DNA of 9,696 nucleotides, taken from NCBI GenBank assembly GCA_028749105.1, contig JAQUQF010000048.1, positions 1-9,696 of the forward strand, read 5' to 3'. This document shows, piece by piece, positions 1 through 6,660 of this stretch; position 1 is the stretch's first letter, and each line of letters begins with the position of its first letter. The DNA comes from Acidobacteriota bacterium (lineage in GTDB: Bacteria > Acidobacteriota > Aminicenantia > UBA2199). The notes under the pieces were generated by a model. The model saw nothing but the letters and a program-made list of their open reading frames with translations. It was not told the origin of the DNA and searched no databases. A program made the position numbers and the translations under genes.

Positions 1-1131
1 CGCTCGGTGGTGGAGATCGGCCACCTGCAATTCAGGAGGGACGTGCCGGTGCGTTACCTGGACCGCGACCAAATGAAAGGCTACATCGAGCGCCTCTTCG
101 AGAAGGACTATCCCGGGGAGCTCGCCGGCAAGGAGGAGGAATTCCTCTACTGGATGGGCTTCACCCGCGACAAGATCGCCCTCAAGCCCCTGCGCAAGAA
201 GATCATCCTGGAGAACGTCGGCGGCATGTACAACGAGAAGAGCGATGAGCTGCTGGCTGTCGAGGAATTCCGCCGCGTCGACATGCTCAACGCCCCGGCG
301 CTGGCCCACGAGCTGCGCCACGCCCTGCAGGACCAGCACTTCGACCTGGCCGCCCTGCTCGGCGACCTCTCCGACTTCGACGACCGCAAGCTGGCCGCAC
401 TGGCCGCGGTCGAGGGCGATGCCACCCTGGTCATGGTCATGCAGATGGGCATGGACCCCGATCTGGTCGGCGGCGCCTTCAGCCCGGAGAACCTCATCTC
501 CTTTTCGGCCATGGCCGGCGCCACCACCCTGGCCGCCGCTCCCGAAATCGTCAAGTACCAGCTGCTCATGCCCTACCTGGAAGTGATGAAGTTCAGCCGG
601 GCCGTCGTCAAAAAAAGGAAATGGCAGGGGCTCAACCGCGTCCTGGACAGCAAGCCGCTCTCCTCGGAGCAAATCCTGCACCCGGAGAAATATCTCGCTG
701 CCGAAAAGCCGCAGGCCGTGTCCACCCGCTTTCGCCCCGCCCGCGGCCAGCTCTACCACCAGGGCGTCATCGGCGAGTATTATCTGAATGTCCTGCTCAA
801 GGAAGGGCTGGCGCCGGATGACCCGGCTTCGGGCTGGGGCGGCGACCTGTTCTCGCTCTACCGCGACGGCGACTCGCGGCTGCTGCTCTGGGAAGCGCAG
901 TGGGACTCGTTGCAGGACTGCGCCCGCTTCCATGCCGATTTCCGCCGTTTCCTGGAGCGCACGTTCCGCGTGAACTTCCAAGAAGCCCGCGAACAGGGCC
1001 GGGCCTTCCTCGCCGGCCACTCGGACGCCGGCTATTTTTTCCTGCTGCGCGACAACGCCCGCCTGTTCTACGCCCGCAGCAATGATCGCGACCGCATCAA
1101 CGAATTAATCGGTGGAGGGGTATATGATTAA
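1..1131 (+). CDS. Putative HExxH zinc metalloprotease-like protein, 5' end cut by the window
   Basis: The frame is open from base 1 with no stop, so the gene very likely starts upstream; GTG codons at 7 and 10 are possible but have no visible ribosome binding site. Numbering from the GTG at 7, a zinc-binding HELRH motif lies at residues 101-105 in the context AHELRHALQDQHFDL. An EGDAT motif at 136-140 could supply the third (Glu) ligand, as in gluzincin-type peptidases. The HALQDQ...EGDAT signature recalls a family of uncharacterised bacterial proteins, often hypothetical or lipoprotein-like. The missing N-terminus may carry an export signal. The C-terminal half has no motif I recognise. The stop codon overlaps the start of efp by 8 bases, so the two are probably co-transcribed and translationally coupled. 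The zinc site is seen directly; protease activity and substrate are inference. Confidence 0.7.
   Translation, partial: RSVVEIGHLQFRRDVPVRYLDRDQMKGYIERLFEKDYPGELAGKEEEFLYWMGFTRDKIALKPLRKKIILENVGGMYNEKSDELLAVEEFRRVDMLNAPALAHELRHALQDQHFDLAALLGDLSDFDDRKLAALAAVEGDATLVMVMQMGMDPDLVGGAFSPENLISFSAMAGATTLAAAPEIVKYQLLMPYLEVMKFSRAVVKKRKWQGLNRVLDSKPLSSEQILHPEKYLAAEKPQAVSTRFRPARGQLYHQGVIGEYYLNVLLKEGLAPDDPASGWGGDLFSLYRDGDSRLLLWEAQWDSLQDCARFHADFRRFLERTFRVNFQEAREQGRAFLAGHSDAGYFFLLRDNARLFYARSNDRDRINELIGGGVYD
1111..1120 (+). promoter_or_regulatory. Ribosome binding site deciding the efp start
   Basis: The purine-rich stretch GGTGGAGGGG ends 3 bases before the ATG at 1124. An in-frame GTG at 1112 lies inside this stretch and would add only four residues. 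The ATG is preferred because the GGAGG core is then upstream and because EF-P proteins normally start shortly before the first KOW-like beta strand. Confidence 0.55.
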
Positions 1132-1687
1132 CGCCACCCAGATCAGAAGGGGAATGATCATCCTGATGGATAGCAAGCTGTACCGCGTCGAGGAAATGGA
1201 CCACGTGACGCCGGGCCGCTACAAGTCGACCATCCACGTCAAGATGCGCGACCTGGAGAGCAACGTGCGCTCGCCGTTCCGCTTCGGTTCCTCCGACCGC
1301 GTGGAACAGGTTACCCTGGACTCCAAGGAGGTCACCTATTCCTACCACGACGGCACCCATTACATCTTCATGGACACGGCCACCTACGACCAGATCAGCC
1401 TGGACGAGGAGTTCATCGGCGACAACGTCTTCTACCTGAAGGAGAACGAGACCTACCAGATGGAGTTCTTCCAGGGCAAGCCGATCAACATCGTGCCGCC
1501 GCTGGCGATGGAGTTTACGGTCGTTGAAACCGAAAAGAACATGAAGGGCTCGATGGTCCAGGCCTCCTACAAGCCGGCCAAGCTCGACAACGGCCTCGAA
1601 GTGACCGTGCCGCCCTTCATCGAGGCGGGGACCGTCATCAGGATCGACACCCGCGACGGCTCCTACATCGAGCGCGTCAGCAAATAA
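1124..1687 (+). CDS. efp: Elongation factor P (EF-P)
   Basis: This 187-residue protein has the usual EF-P length and its three beta-barrel domains. EF-P binds between the ribosomal P and E sites and relieves stalling at consecutive prolines; it acts in the cytoplasm. Supporting features are the N-terminal KOW-like domain with RRGMIILMDSKLYRV, the central EVTYSYHDGTHYIFMD stretch, and the typical C-terminal signature IRIDTRDGSYIERV. The exposed loop of domain I reads TPGRYKST (residues 29-36), so Arg32 occupies the place of E. coli Lys34, the residue modified by EpmA. An arginine here is typical of EarP-rhamnosylated EF-P, although those usually have SGR rather than PGR. No modification enzyme gene is in the window. 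YeiP/EfpL is less likely given the C-terminal signature. The gene overlaps its upstream neighbour by 8 bases and faces the M28 peptidase gene across 9 bases. Confidence 0.95.
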   Translation: MINATQIRRGMIILMDSKLYRVEEMDHVTPGRYKSTIHVKMRDLESNVRSPFRFGSSDRVEQVTLDSKEVTYSYHDGTHYIFMDTATYDQISLDEEFIGDNVFYLKENETYQMEFFQGKPINIVPPLAMEFTVVETEKNMKGSMVQASYKPAKLDNGLEVTVPPFIEAGTVIRIDTRDGSYIERVSK

Positions 1688-1696
1688 TCGTTTTTC

Positions 1697-3490
1697 CTAC
1701 CTGTCGGCCAGCAGGTACGCCGCCAAGTAGACCAGGCGGCTCATCTTTTCCATGGTGGCGCCGCTGAACTTTTCCATGCTGTCGGCCGGCGTGTGGTAGT
1801 TGTCGCCCATGCCGCTCATGAAGAAGACCCACGGCTTTCCCGCTTTGGCAAAGGAGGAGTGGTCGCTGCCTCCCGACATGCGGTCCGGGCGCGGCGGCGA
1901 CTCGCGATAGAGGATGTCAAAGCCGACGCTGCGGTTGGCCGCCAGCAGCGCCTCCCGCAGCTCGGGCGATTGCTCCGCGACCGACAGGGACAGGAAATTC
2001 TCCGGCTTGATCTTCTTCAGCAGCTCGTCGCCGTCGACGCCGAGCATGCGCGTCATTCGTTTCAGGCTCTTCTCGCCCCAGGGCAAGGCGATCATGTCCA
2101 GGTTGAGGTAGGCCAGGGTGCGCTCCATGCTGAACAGGGGGTGCTCCACGTACCAGCGCGATCCGAGCAGCCCCTCCTCCTCGCCGGTCCACAGGCAAAA
2201 GACCATGCTGCGCTTGGGCTTCTCGGGGTTCAGGGCCAGGGCGCGGGCCATGGCCAGCACGCCGCAGGCGCCCGAGCCGTTGTCCTCGGCCCCGTTGTAG
2301 ATGTAGTCGCCCCGGCGGCCCAGGTGGTCGAGGTGGCCGCCGATGACCACCGCCTCGCCCTTCAGCTGCGGGTCGCTGCCCTCGATGTAGCCGACGACGT
2401 TGGCGCTCTTCAGCAGCCCGTAGCGCACCTGGTTGCTCAGGTGCAGGCTGGCGCCTTTCAGCACGAAGGAGTGCGGCGTGTACTTGGCCGCGATCTTTCT
2501 CCGCAGGCCGTCGACCGTTTCACCGGACCTCTCCAGGATGGCGTCGGCCATTTCCCGGGATATGCGAACCATGGTGCGGCCCTCCCAGGGCATGCCTTTC
2601 GAACCGGGGATGAGCAGCTTTTTGCGCTCGTCGGGCAGGATGGGCTTGTCATCGCGCACCTGGCGCTGGCCCAGAATCTCCCCGTGGATGTCGCCGCTGG
2701 TGCTGACGTCGTTCTTGACGACCAGAACGGCCAGGGCGCCGCGCTTGAAGATGGCCGAAACCTTGGCGAAATCGATGCCGCTGCCGCGGAAGGCCGGCGT
2801 GGCCGGGAAGTACTTCTCCTTGAGCTCCTTTTTCTGGAATGGGGAGGCCGGGTCGTCCTTGCCCGGGGCCTCGGAGAGGATCATGACGATCTTGTCCCTG
2901 ACGTCGACGGCGGCAAGGTCGTTGTAGGCGATCTCCTTCTCGCCGATGCCATAGCCGGCGAAGACGACCGGGGCGCTCACTTCCAGTGGCAAAAACGAGC
3001 TAAAGATGAAGTCAACGCCGGGAGCAAAACGGCGCGTGGTCCGGGACTGGCCCGAATCCGTCTCCAGGACAACGACGGCCGTGGTCTCCAGCGCTTCCTT
3101 CATGGCAAACTCCTGCAGATAGCCGCGTTCGGGCTTGGGCAGCGCCTTGCCGGGTTCGAATGGGCCGCTTACGGGCCGGGACATGTCGCCGCCTGGCGTC
3201 AGTCCCCACAGCGCGAAGAGCGACTGGGCATAGGCGGCGGCGGTGTCGTAGCCGCGCGTGCCGATCTCGCGGCCCTCGAGGTGATCGGAAGAGAGAAAGG
3301 CCATGAATGTCATGAGATCCTTGGCGCAGATGGAGTCGTATCCGCTTTTTGCCTTGGCGGGGACCGCCTCGGTTTCGGCAATGATCTGCAGGTTCTTCAT
3401 CTGGTCAGCGGCCGAATCCTTTTGTTTTTGGGCGGCGGACAGGGTGAGAAAAATGGAAATCATGACTATGGCAAAAAGCAGTTTTTTCAT
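1697..3490 (-). CDS. Secreted M28-family zinc metallopeptidase with PA domain
   Basis: This 597-residue protein starts with a Sec signal peptide (MKKLLFAIVMISIFLTLSAA), so it is predicted to be periplasmic or secreted. A protease-associated (PA) insert spans roughly residues 170-340, containing PVVFAGYGIG and GALAVLVV. The M28 catalytic domain follows, with all di-zinc ligands visible: His386 in GGHLDHLG, bridging Asp403 in EDNGSG, Glu438 in TGEEEGLLGS, Asp465 in LNLDMI and His566 in DNYHTPAD. Asp388 and Glu437 fit the catalytic assistants. Family members are aminopeptidases or carboxypeptidases (aminopeptidase Y/S, PSMA-like); the exact specificity cannot be read from the sequence. The ATG is supported by AAGGAG at 3496-3501. 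It is the last gene of a probable minus-strand operon, 62 bases after the membrane-protein gene, and it ends 9 bases from efp. Confidence 0.93.
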   Translation of the reverse strand: MKKLLFAIVMISIFLTLSAAQKQKDSAADQMKNLQIIAETEAVPAKAKSGYDSICAKDLMTFMAFLSSDHLEGREIGTRGYDTAAAYAQSLFALWGLTPGGDMSRPVSGPFEPGKALPKPERGYLQEFAMKEALETTAVVVLETDSGQSRTTRRFAPGVDFIFSSFLPLEVSAPVVFAGYGIGEKEIAYNDLAAVDVRDKIVMILSEAPGKDDPASPFQKKELKEKYFPATPAFRGSGIDFAKVSAIFKRGALAVLVVKNDVSTSGDIHGEILGQRQVRDDKPILPDERKKLLIPGSKGMPWEGRTMVRISREMADAILERSGETVDGLRRKIAAKYTPHSFVLKGASLHLSNQVRYGLLKSANVVGYIEGSDPQLKGEAVVIGGHLDHLGRRGDYIYNGAEDNGSGACGVLAMARALALNPEKPKRSMVFCLWTGEEEGLLGSRWYVEHPLFSMERTLAYLNLDMIALPWGEKSLKRMTRMLGVDGDELLKKIKPENFLSLSVAEQSPELREALLAANRSVGFDILYRESPPRPDRMSGGSDHSSFAKAGKPWVFFMSGMGDNYHTPADSMEKFSGATMEKMSRLVYLAAYLLADR

Positions 3491-3495
3491 ATGGT

Positions 3496-3501
3496 CTCCT
3501 T
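3496..3501 (-). promoter_or_regulatory. Shine-Dalgarno of the M28 peptidase gene
   Basis: AAGGAG on the minus strand lies 5 bases before the ATG at 3490 and fixes the start directly at the signal peptide. The 62-base gap upstream (3491-3552) also contains a short CCGG-AAA-CCGG hairpin but no T-tract, so read-through from the membrane-protein gene is expected. Confidence 0.6.
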
Positions 3502-3552
3502 GAGTAGAGTTCTACGCAAAAACCATGGGAAAGTTATGGCCGGAAACCGGGC

Positions 3553-4374
3553 TTAGAACTCCACGCCGAAGCGGTTCTTCAGCGCCAGGGCGATGACCAT
3601 GGTCAGGACCAGATACCAGACCAGCCAGTGGGCGTGGAAGCCCAGGAACGCAATGCTGCGGGCCGGATACCGGATGGAGACGTATTCCAGGGATGTCGGC
3701 GGCACCAGCAGCTTTTCCACCGGGTAGATGAAGTGCGCCAGGGATGAGTCGGCCAGCTTCCTATTAGAGAGGGCCGGCAGGCTTGAGCCGATGACCAGGT
3801 TCTTCTCGACCGCGGCGCCGTCGATATTCAGGACGATAGGGCTGGAACCCTCGGCGCTTGCCTTCAGTTTCCAGTCGATCTCTTTCAGCGCATCGATGTA
3901 GACCGGGTTCATGGCCGGGCGGAAATACGGATTGGGCTGGATCTCGGCGTTCACGGCGCCGATGCCGCTATGGAAGCGTGCCTTGACCGTGATGCTCTCG
4001 CCGGGGCGGAAGGGGCGCATGCCGTAGCGGACGTCCATCTGCACGAAGAGGAGGAACATCAGCGGCAGCACCGCCAGCAGCGGAAACAGGTTCAGCACGA
4101 AGTACTTGCCGGTGTAGAACATGCTCTTGAAGAACGAGCCGACGATGGTCCGCCAGAAGTCGCGGTAGAGGCGGATGGCCAGGATGTTGGCCTTGATCTG
4201 ATTCTTCGTGTCCCTGACTGTTTTGGGATTGGAGACGGCGCGGTAGATGACCAGCACAAAGAGCGAGGTCAGCAGGCTGAGGAAGAGGATGCCCCAGAAG
4301 GGGGGGAGCTTGGCCAGCGGCGCCAGCAGCAGGTCGCAGCCCCGGGTCAGGAAATGATTGAACCGCTGCGCCAT
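3553..4374 (-). CDS. Three-TM membrane protein of unknown function with a large outer domain
   Basis: I do not recognise a named family. The 273-residue protein has hydrophobic segments at about 27-44, 92-111 and 250-265. The loop from 45 to 90 is rich in Lys/Arg and looks helical (NPKTVRDTKNQIKANILAIR), so by the positive-inside rule it is cytoplasmic. The roughly 135-residue region between TM2 and TM3 is then extracytoplasmic; it begins DVRYGMRPFRPGESITVKAR and looks beta-rich. The C-terminus (KNRFGVEF) is inside. N-out TM1, basic cytoplasmic helical loop, TM2 and a later TM3 is loosely reminiscent of the Oxa1/EMC3/TMCO1 (DUF106) insertase architecture, but this is a topology analogy only. 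The ATG directly follows the TAG stop of the small RHH-like gene with no gap and no clear Shine-Dalgarno sequence, which points to translational coupling. A structural role with the neighbouring Tat-exported phosphodiesterase is inferred. Confidence 0.8.
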   Translation of the reverse strand: MAQRFNHFLTRGCDLLLAPLAKLPPFWGILFLSLLTSLFVLVIYRAVSNPKTVRDTKNQIKANILAIRLYRDFWRTIVGSFFKSMFYTGKYFVLNLFPLLAVLPLMFLLFVQMDVRYGMRPFRPGESITVKARFHSGIGAVNAEIQPNPYFRPAMNPVYIDALKEIDWKLKASAEGSSPIVLNIDGAAVEKNLVIGSSLPALSNRKLADSSLAHFIYPVEKLLVPPTSLEYVSIRYPARSIAFLGFHAHWLVWYLVLTMVIALALKNRFGVEF

Positions 4375-4563
4375 CTAGGAGATGTAGCCCAGGCCGCTGA
4401 GCTTGTTGGCCAGCTCTTCCTTGTTGTCGCCGCTCTTGATCTTCTCGTATTCCTTGCCGATCAGGTCCTCCACCAGTTCTTCGAGGGATGAATAGCCGTG
4501 GAAGGCGATGATCTCGACGGCCTTCTGGTCGGCCTCTTTGCTGAGCTTGACTTTGCTTGCCAT
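4375..4563 (-). CDS. Small ribbon-helix-helix-like (CopG/Arc-type) protein with C-terminal LGY motif
   Basis: This 62-residue protein opens with a short strand-like segment (SKVKLSKEA), followed by a helix (about 10-22), a GYSS turn (23-26) and a second helix (26-42). That is the pattern of RHH DNA-binding proteins, which work as dimers binding operator DNA through the N-terminal strand. The C-terminal part (KEELANKLSGLGYIS) resembles the L-x-x-LGY tail often seen at the end of sulfatase and phosphodiesterase-like proteins; this resemblance is from memory. The start is well supported by a perfect AGGAGG 5 bases upstream, overlapping the TAG stop of the phosphodiesterase gene. It sits 9 bases after that gene and abuts the membrane-protein gene. 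It may be an autoregulator of the operon or a small partner protein. There is no toxin partner of recognisable type, so a toxin-antitoxin role is not supported. Confidence 0.75.
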   Translation of the reverse strand: MASKVKLSKEADQKAVEIIAFHGYSSLEELVEDLIGKEYEKIKSGDNKEELANKLSGLGYIS

Positions 4564-4566
4564 GGT

Positions 4567-4574
4567 TTCCTCCT
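4567..4574 (-). promoter_or_regulatory. Strong Shine-Dalgarno of the RHH-like gene
   Basis: AGGAGGAA on the minus strand lies just before the ATG at 4563 and shares bases with the TAG stop of the phosphodiesterase gene. It is the clearest ribosome binding site in this operon and supports real translation of the 62-residue gene. Confidence 0.7.
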
Positions 4575-6534
4575 AGATGAGCGCCTTGCCGGTCATGGAT
4601 GCCGGCGCGGCGATGCCGAAATATTTCAGGATCGTGGGGGCGATATCCTGCATGTCGGGGACCGGTTTCTGGATCTTGAAGCTGGAGATGAACGAAGCCG
4701 GCACCTTGCGCGGGTCGACGCAGTGGTCGCCCGACCACCAGCCCATGTTGTCGCTGATGAGGTCGCCTCCGAGGGTGCCCAGGGCCGAGTCGTCGCTGAT
4801 GCGGAAGCCGCGGTTGAAGCCCAGGATGATGTCGGGCGCCCGCGAGATGAAATCTTTGGAGAAATGGTCCTCGGAGATGTAGGCGCAGGAAACGACCTGC
4901 TCGCCGCTCTTGGGGTCGACGAGGGCCTCGAGCCTGCCCTTCAGCGTTTCGAGCAGGCGCCGCTTTTCGCCGGCGGCAACGCTGCCCTCTCTCTCCCGGC
5001 CCGCCAGGTTGAGGTAGAGGCCGTTCAGGCCCAGGGCGTAGGCCCTGGACGCGCCCCAGTCGGCGGTGTCGAAGATCGATGCGCCCGGGTCGCGGCTGTC
5101 CAGCTTCAGGAAGCCCTCGCGCGCCAGCCAGTTGTTGATGTTGACCTCGCGGCGGAAGGGGGCGAAGCCGTGGTCCGACATGGCCAGCACCGCCGTATCG
5201 GCTCCGACGCCCTGCAGCGCTTTTCCCAGGATGCGGTCGAACTTGCGGTACATCTCGTCGGTGATATAGCCGAACCTGCGGCTCTCTTCCGGGTGATAAA
5301 AGGGGTGCTCCCTGTCGTTCAGGGCCCAGAACATGTGTTGCCCCTGGTCCAGCGAGGAGAAGTAAAAGAAGAGCAGTCCCTGCTCCTGCTCCTGGAAGCG
5401 CTGCAGCTCGTAATCGAACAGGCGGCGGCTCTCCTCGAAAACCGACAGCGACTGGGCGATGTAGTTCTCCATGGAGAAGGTGCCCTGGCTCAAGGCCTTG
5501 GTGTCGGCGGGCAGGCCGATGGTGTGGAACAGGCCGACCTTGTCCGCCAGCTCGCGGCTGTAGCCGGCGGGAGTGCTGATGGGCACGGCGGGGCGGCGCG
5601 GGCTGATGTGGGTGGGGGAGACGTAGAGGCGGAAGCGCTCGCCCATCTCCATGAGATAGAACTTGACCATGCCGGTGATGGAGGCCAGCCCGGCGATCAG
5701 CGAGAAGTCGATCTCGACCCAGTCGGAGTATTCCTTTTCGGCGATCAGGACCTCTTTGCCCTGGATGTCGATGCGCGCGGTCTTGTGCCGGTTGTCGACG
5801 TAGACTTTGAAGGGCGCCACGATCGGGCCGCCATCCTTGACCAGGTCGTTCTTCGGCCCCTCGATCTGCCCCTCCATGACGTTGTTCTCGTCGATGTAGG
5901 CGTAATAGATGTTGTTGGGGGAACGCTCGCTCTGCGCTTCGCTCTCGTCCGACGTGTAGAGCGTGTAGATGCCGTAGGTGCCCTGGATGTCGGGCGTGCC
6001 CATGCCGGCCAGGGTGCGCTGCTTGCTTGCCGAGGGCGGATAGTTGGTCGGCACCTTGAAGATGGTGGCCGGAATGCCGCGCTCCTCCAGGGAGTCCCAG
6101 AAAGCGGGGCCCTCGCGCTTCAGCACCACTTTGCCCGGCTTGAGCGGGATGCGGTAATTGCCCAGGTTGACCATCATGCGTGAGGGCAGGGTCTCGCTCT
6201 GGGAAAACATGGGGAAATAGGTCGCCGGATCGCGGTGCAGGAAGTCGAAGATGCCGAACACGCCCGGGTCGGCGCCGGAAATGAAGCTGCCCCAGGCCAC
6301 CGGGCTCTGGGGTGGGATGGTCGAGCGCATCATGGTGAAGACGCCCCGCTGGCCCAGGCGCTGCATGTTGGGCAGCTCGCCCCTGGCCATCAGGCGGTTG
6401 ACGATGCCCGGGTCCATGCCGTCGAGACCCAGGATCAGCATTTTCTTGCCCAAAGGGCTGCCTGCCCCGAAGTTCATGAACGGGGCCGCGGCGGCCAGGG
6501 CCGTGCCGCTTTTGATGAATTCTCTTCTTTTCAT
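4573..6534 (-). CDS. Tat-exported alkaline-phosphatase-superfamily phosphodiesterase / nucleotide pyrophosphatase-like enzyme
   Basis: The 653-residue protein begins MKRREFIKSGTALAAAAP, a twin-arginine signal followed by an Ala-rich stretch, so it is predicted to be exported folded with its metals. All residues of a two-metal AP-superfamily site are visible: Asp38 in LGLDGMD, nucleophile candidate Ser77 in IPPQSPVAW, Asp396 and His400 in LDQGQH, Asp454-His455 in MSDHGF, and His604 in SGDHCVD. SGADPGVFGIFDF matches the segment after the nucleophile in type I phosphodiesterase/nucleotide pyrophosphatase enzymes (PF01663-like). The nucleophile is Ser where many relatives have Thr. The frame extends upstream to an ATG at 6597, but that start would put 21 residues before the Tat motif and overlaps a predicted -35 box, so 6534 is chosen. 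It is the first gene of the minus-strand cluster. The substrate is unknown; a phosphodiester or phosphomonoester outside the cytoplasm is likely. Confidence 0.9.
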   Translation of the reverse strand: MKRREFIKSGTALAAAAPFMNFGAGSPLGKKMLILGLDGMDPGIVNRLMARGELPNMQRLGQRGVFTMMRSTIPPQSPVAWGSFISGADPGVFGIFDFLHRDPATYFPMFSQSETLPSRMMVNLGNYRIPLKPGKVVLKREGPAFWDSLEERGIPATIFKVPTNYPPSASKQRTLAGMGTPDIQGTYGIYTLYTSDESEAQSERSPNNIYYAYIDENNVMEGQIEGPKNDLVKDGGPIVAPFKVYVDNRHKTARIDIQGKEVLIAEKEYSDWVEIDFSLIAGLASITGMVKFYLMEMGERFRLYVSPTHISPRRPAVPISTPAGYSRELADKVGLFHTIGLPADTKALSQGTFSMENYIAQSLSVFEESRRLFDYELQRFQEQEQGLLFFYFSSLDQGQHMFWALNDREHPFYHPEESRRFGYITDEMYRKFDRILGKALQGVGADTAVLAMSDHGFAPFRREVNINNWLAREGFLKLDSRDPGASIFDTADWGASRAYALGLNGLYLNLAGREREGSVAAGEKRRLLETLKGRLEALVDPKSGEQVVSCAYISEDHFSKDFISRAPDIILGFNRGFRISDDSALGTLGGDLISDNMGWWSGDHCVDPRKVPASFISSFKIQKPVPDMQDIAPTILKYFGIAAPASMTGKALI

Positions 6535-6540
6535 TATTTG

Positions 6541-6561
6541 CCCGCCGTGATCACCGGCGGG
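6541..6561 (-). promoter_or_regulatory. GC-rich hairpin in the leader of the phosphodiesterase gene
   Basis: Arms of 7 bases (CCCGCCG paired with CGGCGGG) enclose a 7-base loop, with a palindromic GTGATCAC core. The 3' arm on the minus strand contains the GGCGGG that is the only Shine-Dalgarno-like sequence, 6 bases before the ATG at 6534. Folding would hide the ribosome binding site. The palindromic core could alternatively be a protein-binding operator. The base pairing is seen directly; the function is inferred. Confidence 0.45.
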
Positions 6562-6568
6562 AAAGGTG

Positions 6569-6597
6569 ATGATATACCAAATCCGCCGCGACTTCAA
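6569..6597 (-). promoter_or_regulatory. Candidate sigma70-type promoter of the minus-strand operon
   Basis: TTGAAG at 6597-6592 and TATCAT at 6574-6569 are separated by exactly 17 bases on the minus strand. Transcription would begin near 6562, just ahead of the hairpin, giving a leader of about 28 bases. Both boxes are 4 of 6 matches, so this is plausible rather than proven. Confidence 0.4.
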
Positions 6598-6625
6598 CCT
6601 CGGCCCCGTCCTTTTCCCGCCGCTA

Positions 6626-6655
6626 TTGCATTTGCCCGCCCGCTTTGTGTACTAT
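6626..6655 (+). promoter_or_regulatory. Candidate comEC promoter with -10 box next to the start codon
   Basis: TTGCAT (6626-6631) and TACTAT (6650-6655) are 18 bases apart. The -10-like box fits the TANNNT pattern and ends only 5 bases before the ATG at 6661, so the predicted transcript would start at or next to the initiation codon. No Shine-Dalgarno sequence is visible. Confidence 0.4.
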
Positions 6656-6660
6656 CGGGC

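Noticed and set aside
1655..1695. Stem-loop near the end of efp followed by TTTTT, as an intrinsic terminator
   Set aside because: The stem GACGGCTC/GAGCGCGTC has a bulge, lies inside the coding region, and the T-run begins 12 bases after the stem, too far for a standard terminator.
1793..3556. Long open frame of 587 codons on the plus strand opposite the M28 peptidase
   Set aside because: It is antisense to a gene with complete catalytic motifs, has low-complexity Ala/Gly/Arg/Asp/Val composition typical of GC-rich shadow frames, and shows no recognisable domain.
4375..4563. Antitoxin of a toxin-antitoxin pair
   Set aside because: The RHH-like protein has no toxin-sized or toxin-like partner. 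Its neighbours are a large exported enzyme and a membrane protein with an outer domain.
4498..6183. 561-codon plus-strand frame opposite the phosphodiesterase gene
   Set aside because: Same reasoning: repetitive Val/Asp/Gly/Ala text, no motif, and the opposite strand encodes a convincing enzyme.
6535..6597. Upstream ATG at 6597 for the phosphodiesterase
   Set aside because: It would bury the Tat motif 21 residues in and overlaps the candidate -35 box. The ATG at 6534 starts exactly at MKRREF.
6235..6660. N-terminal extension of the comEC frame
   Set aside because: The added 142 residues are antisense to the phosphodiesterase gene and its promoter region and read as low-complexity text. The ATG at 6661 opens at the first membrane helix.
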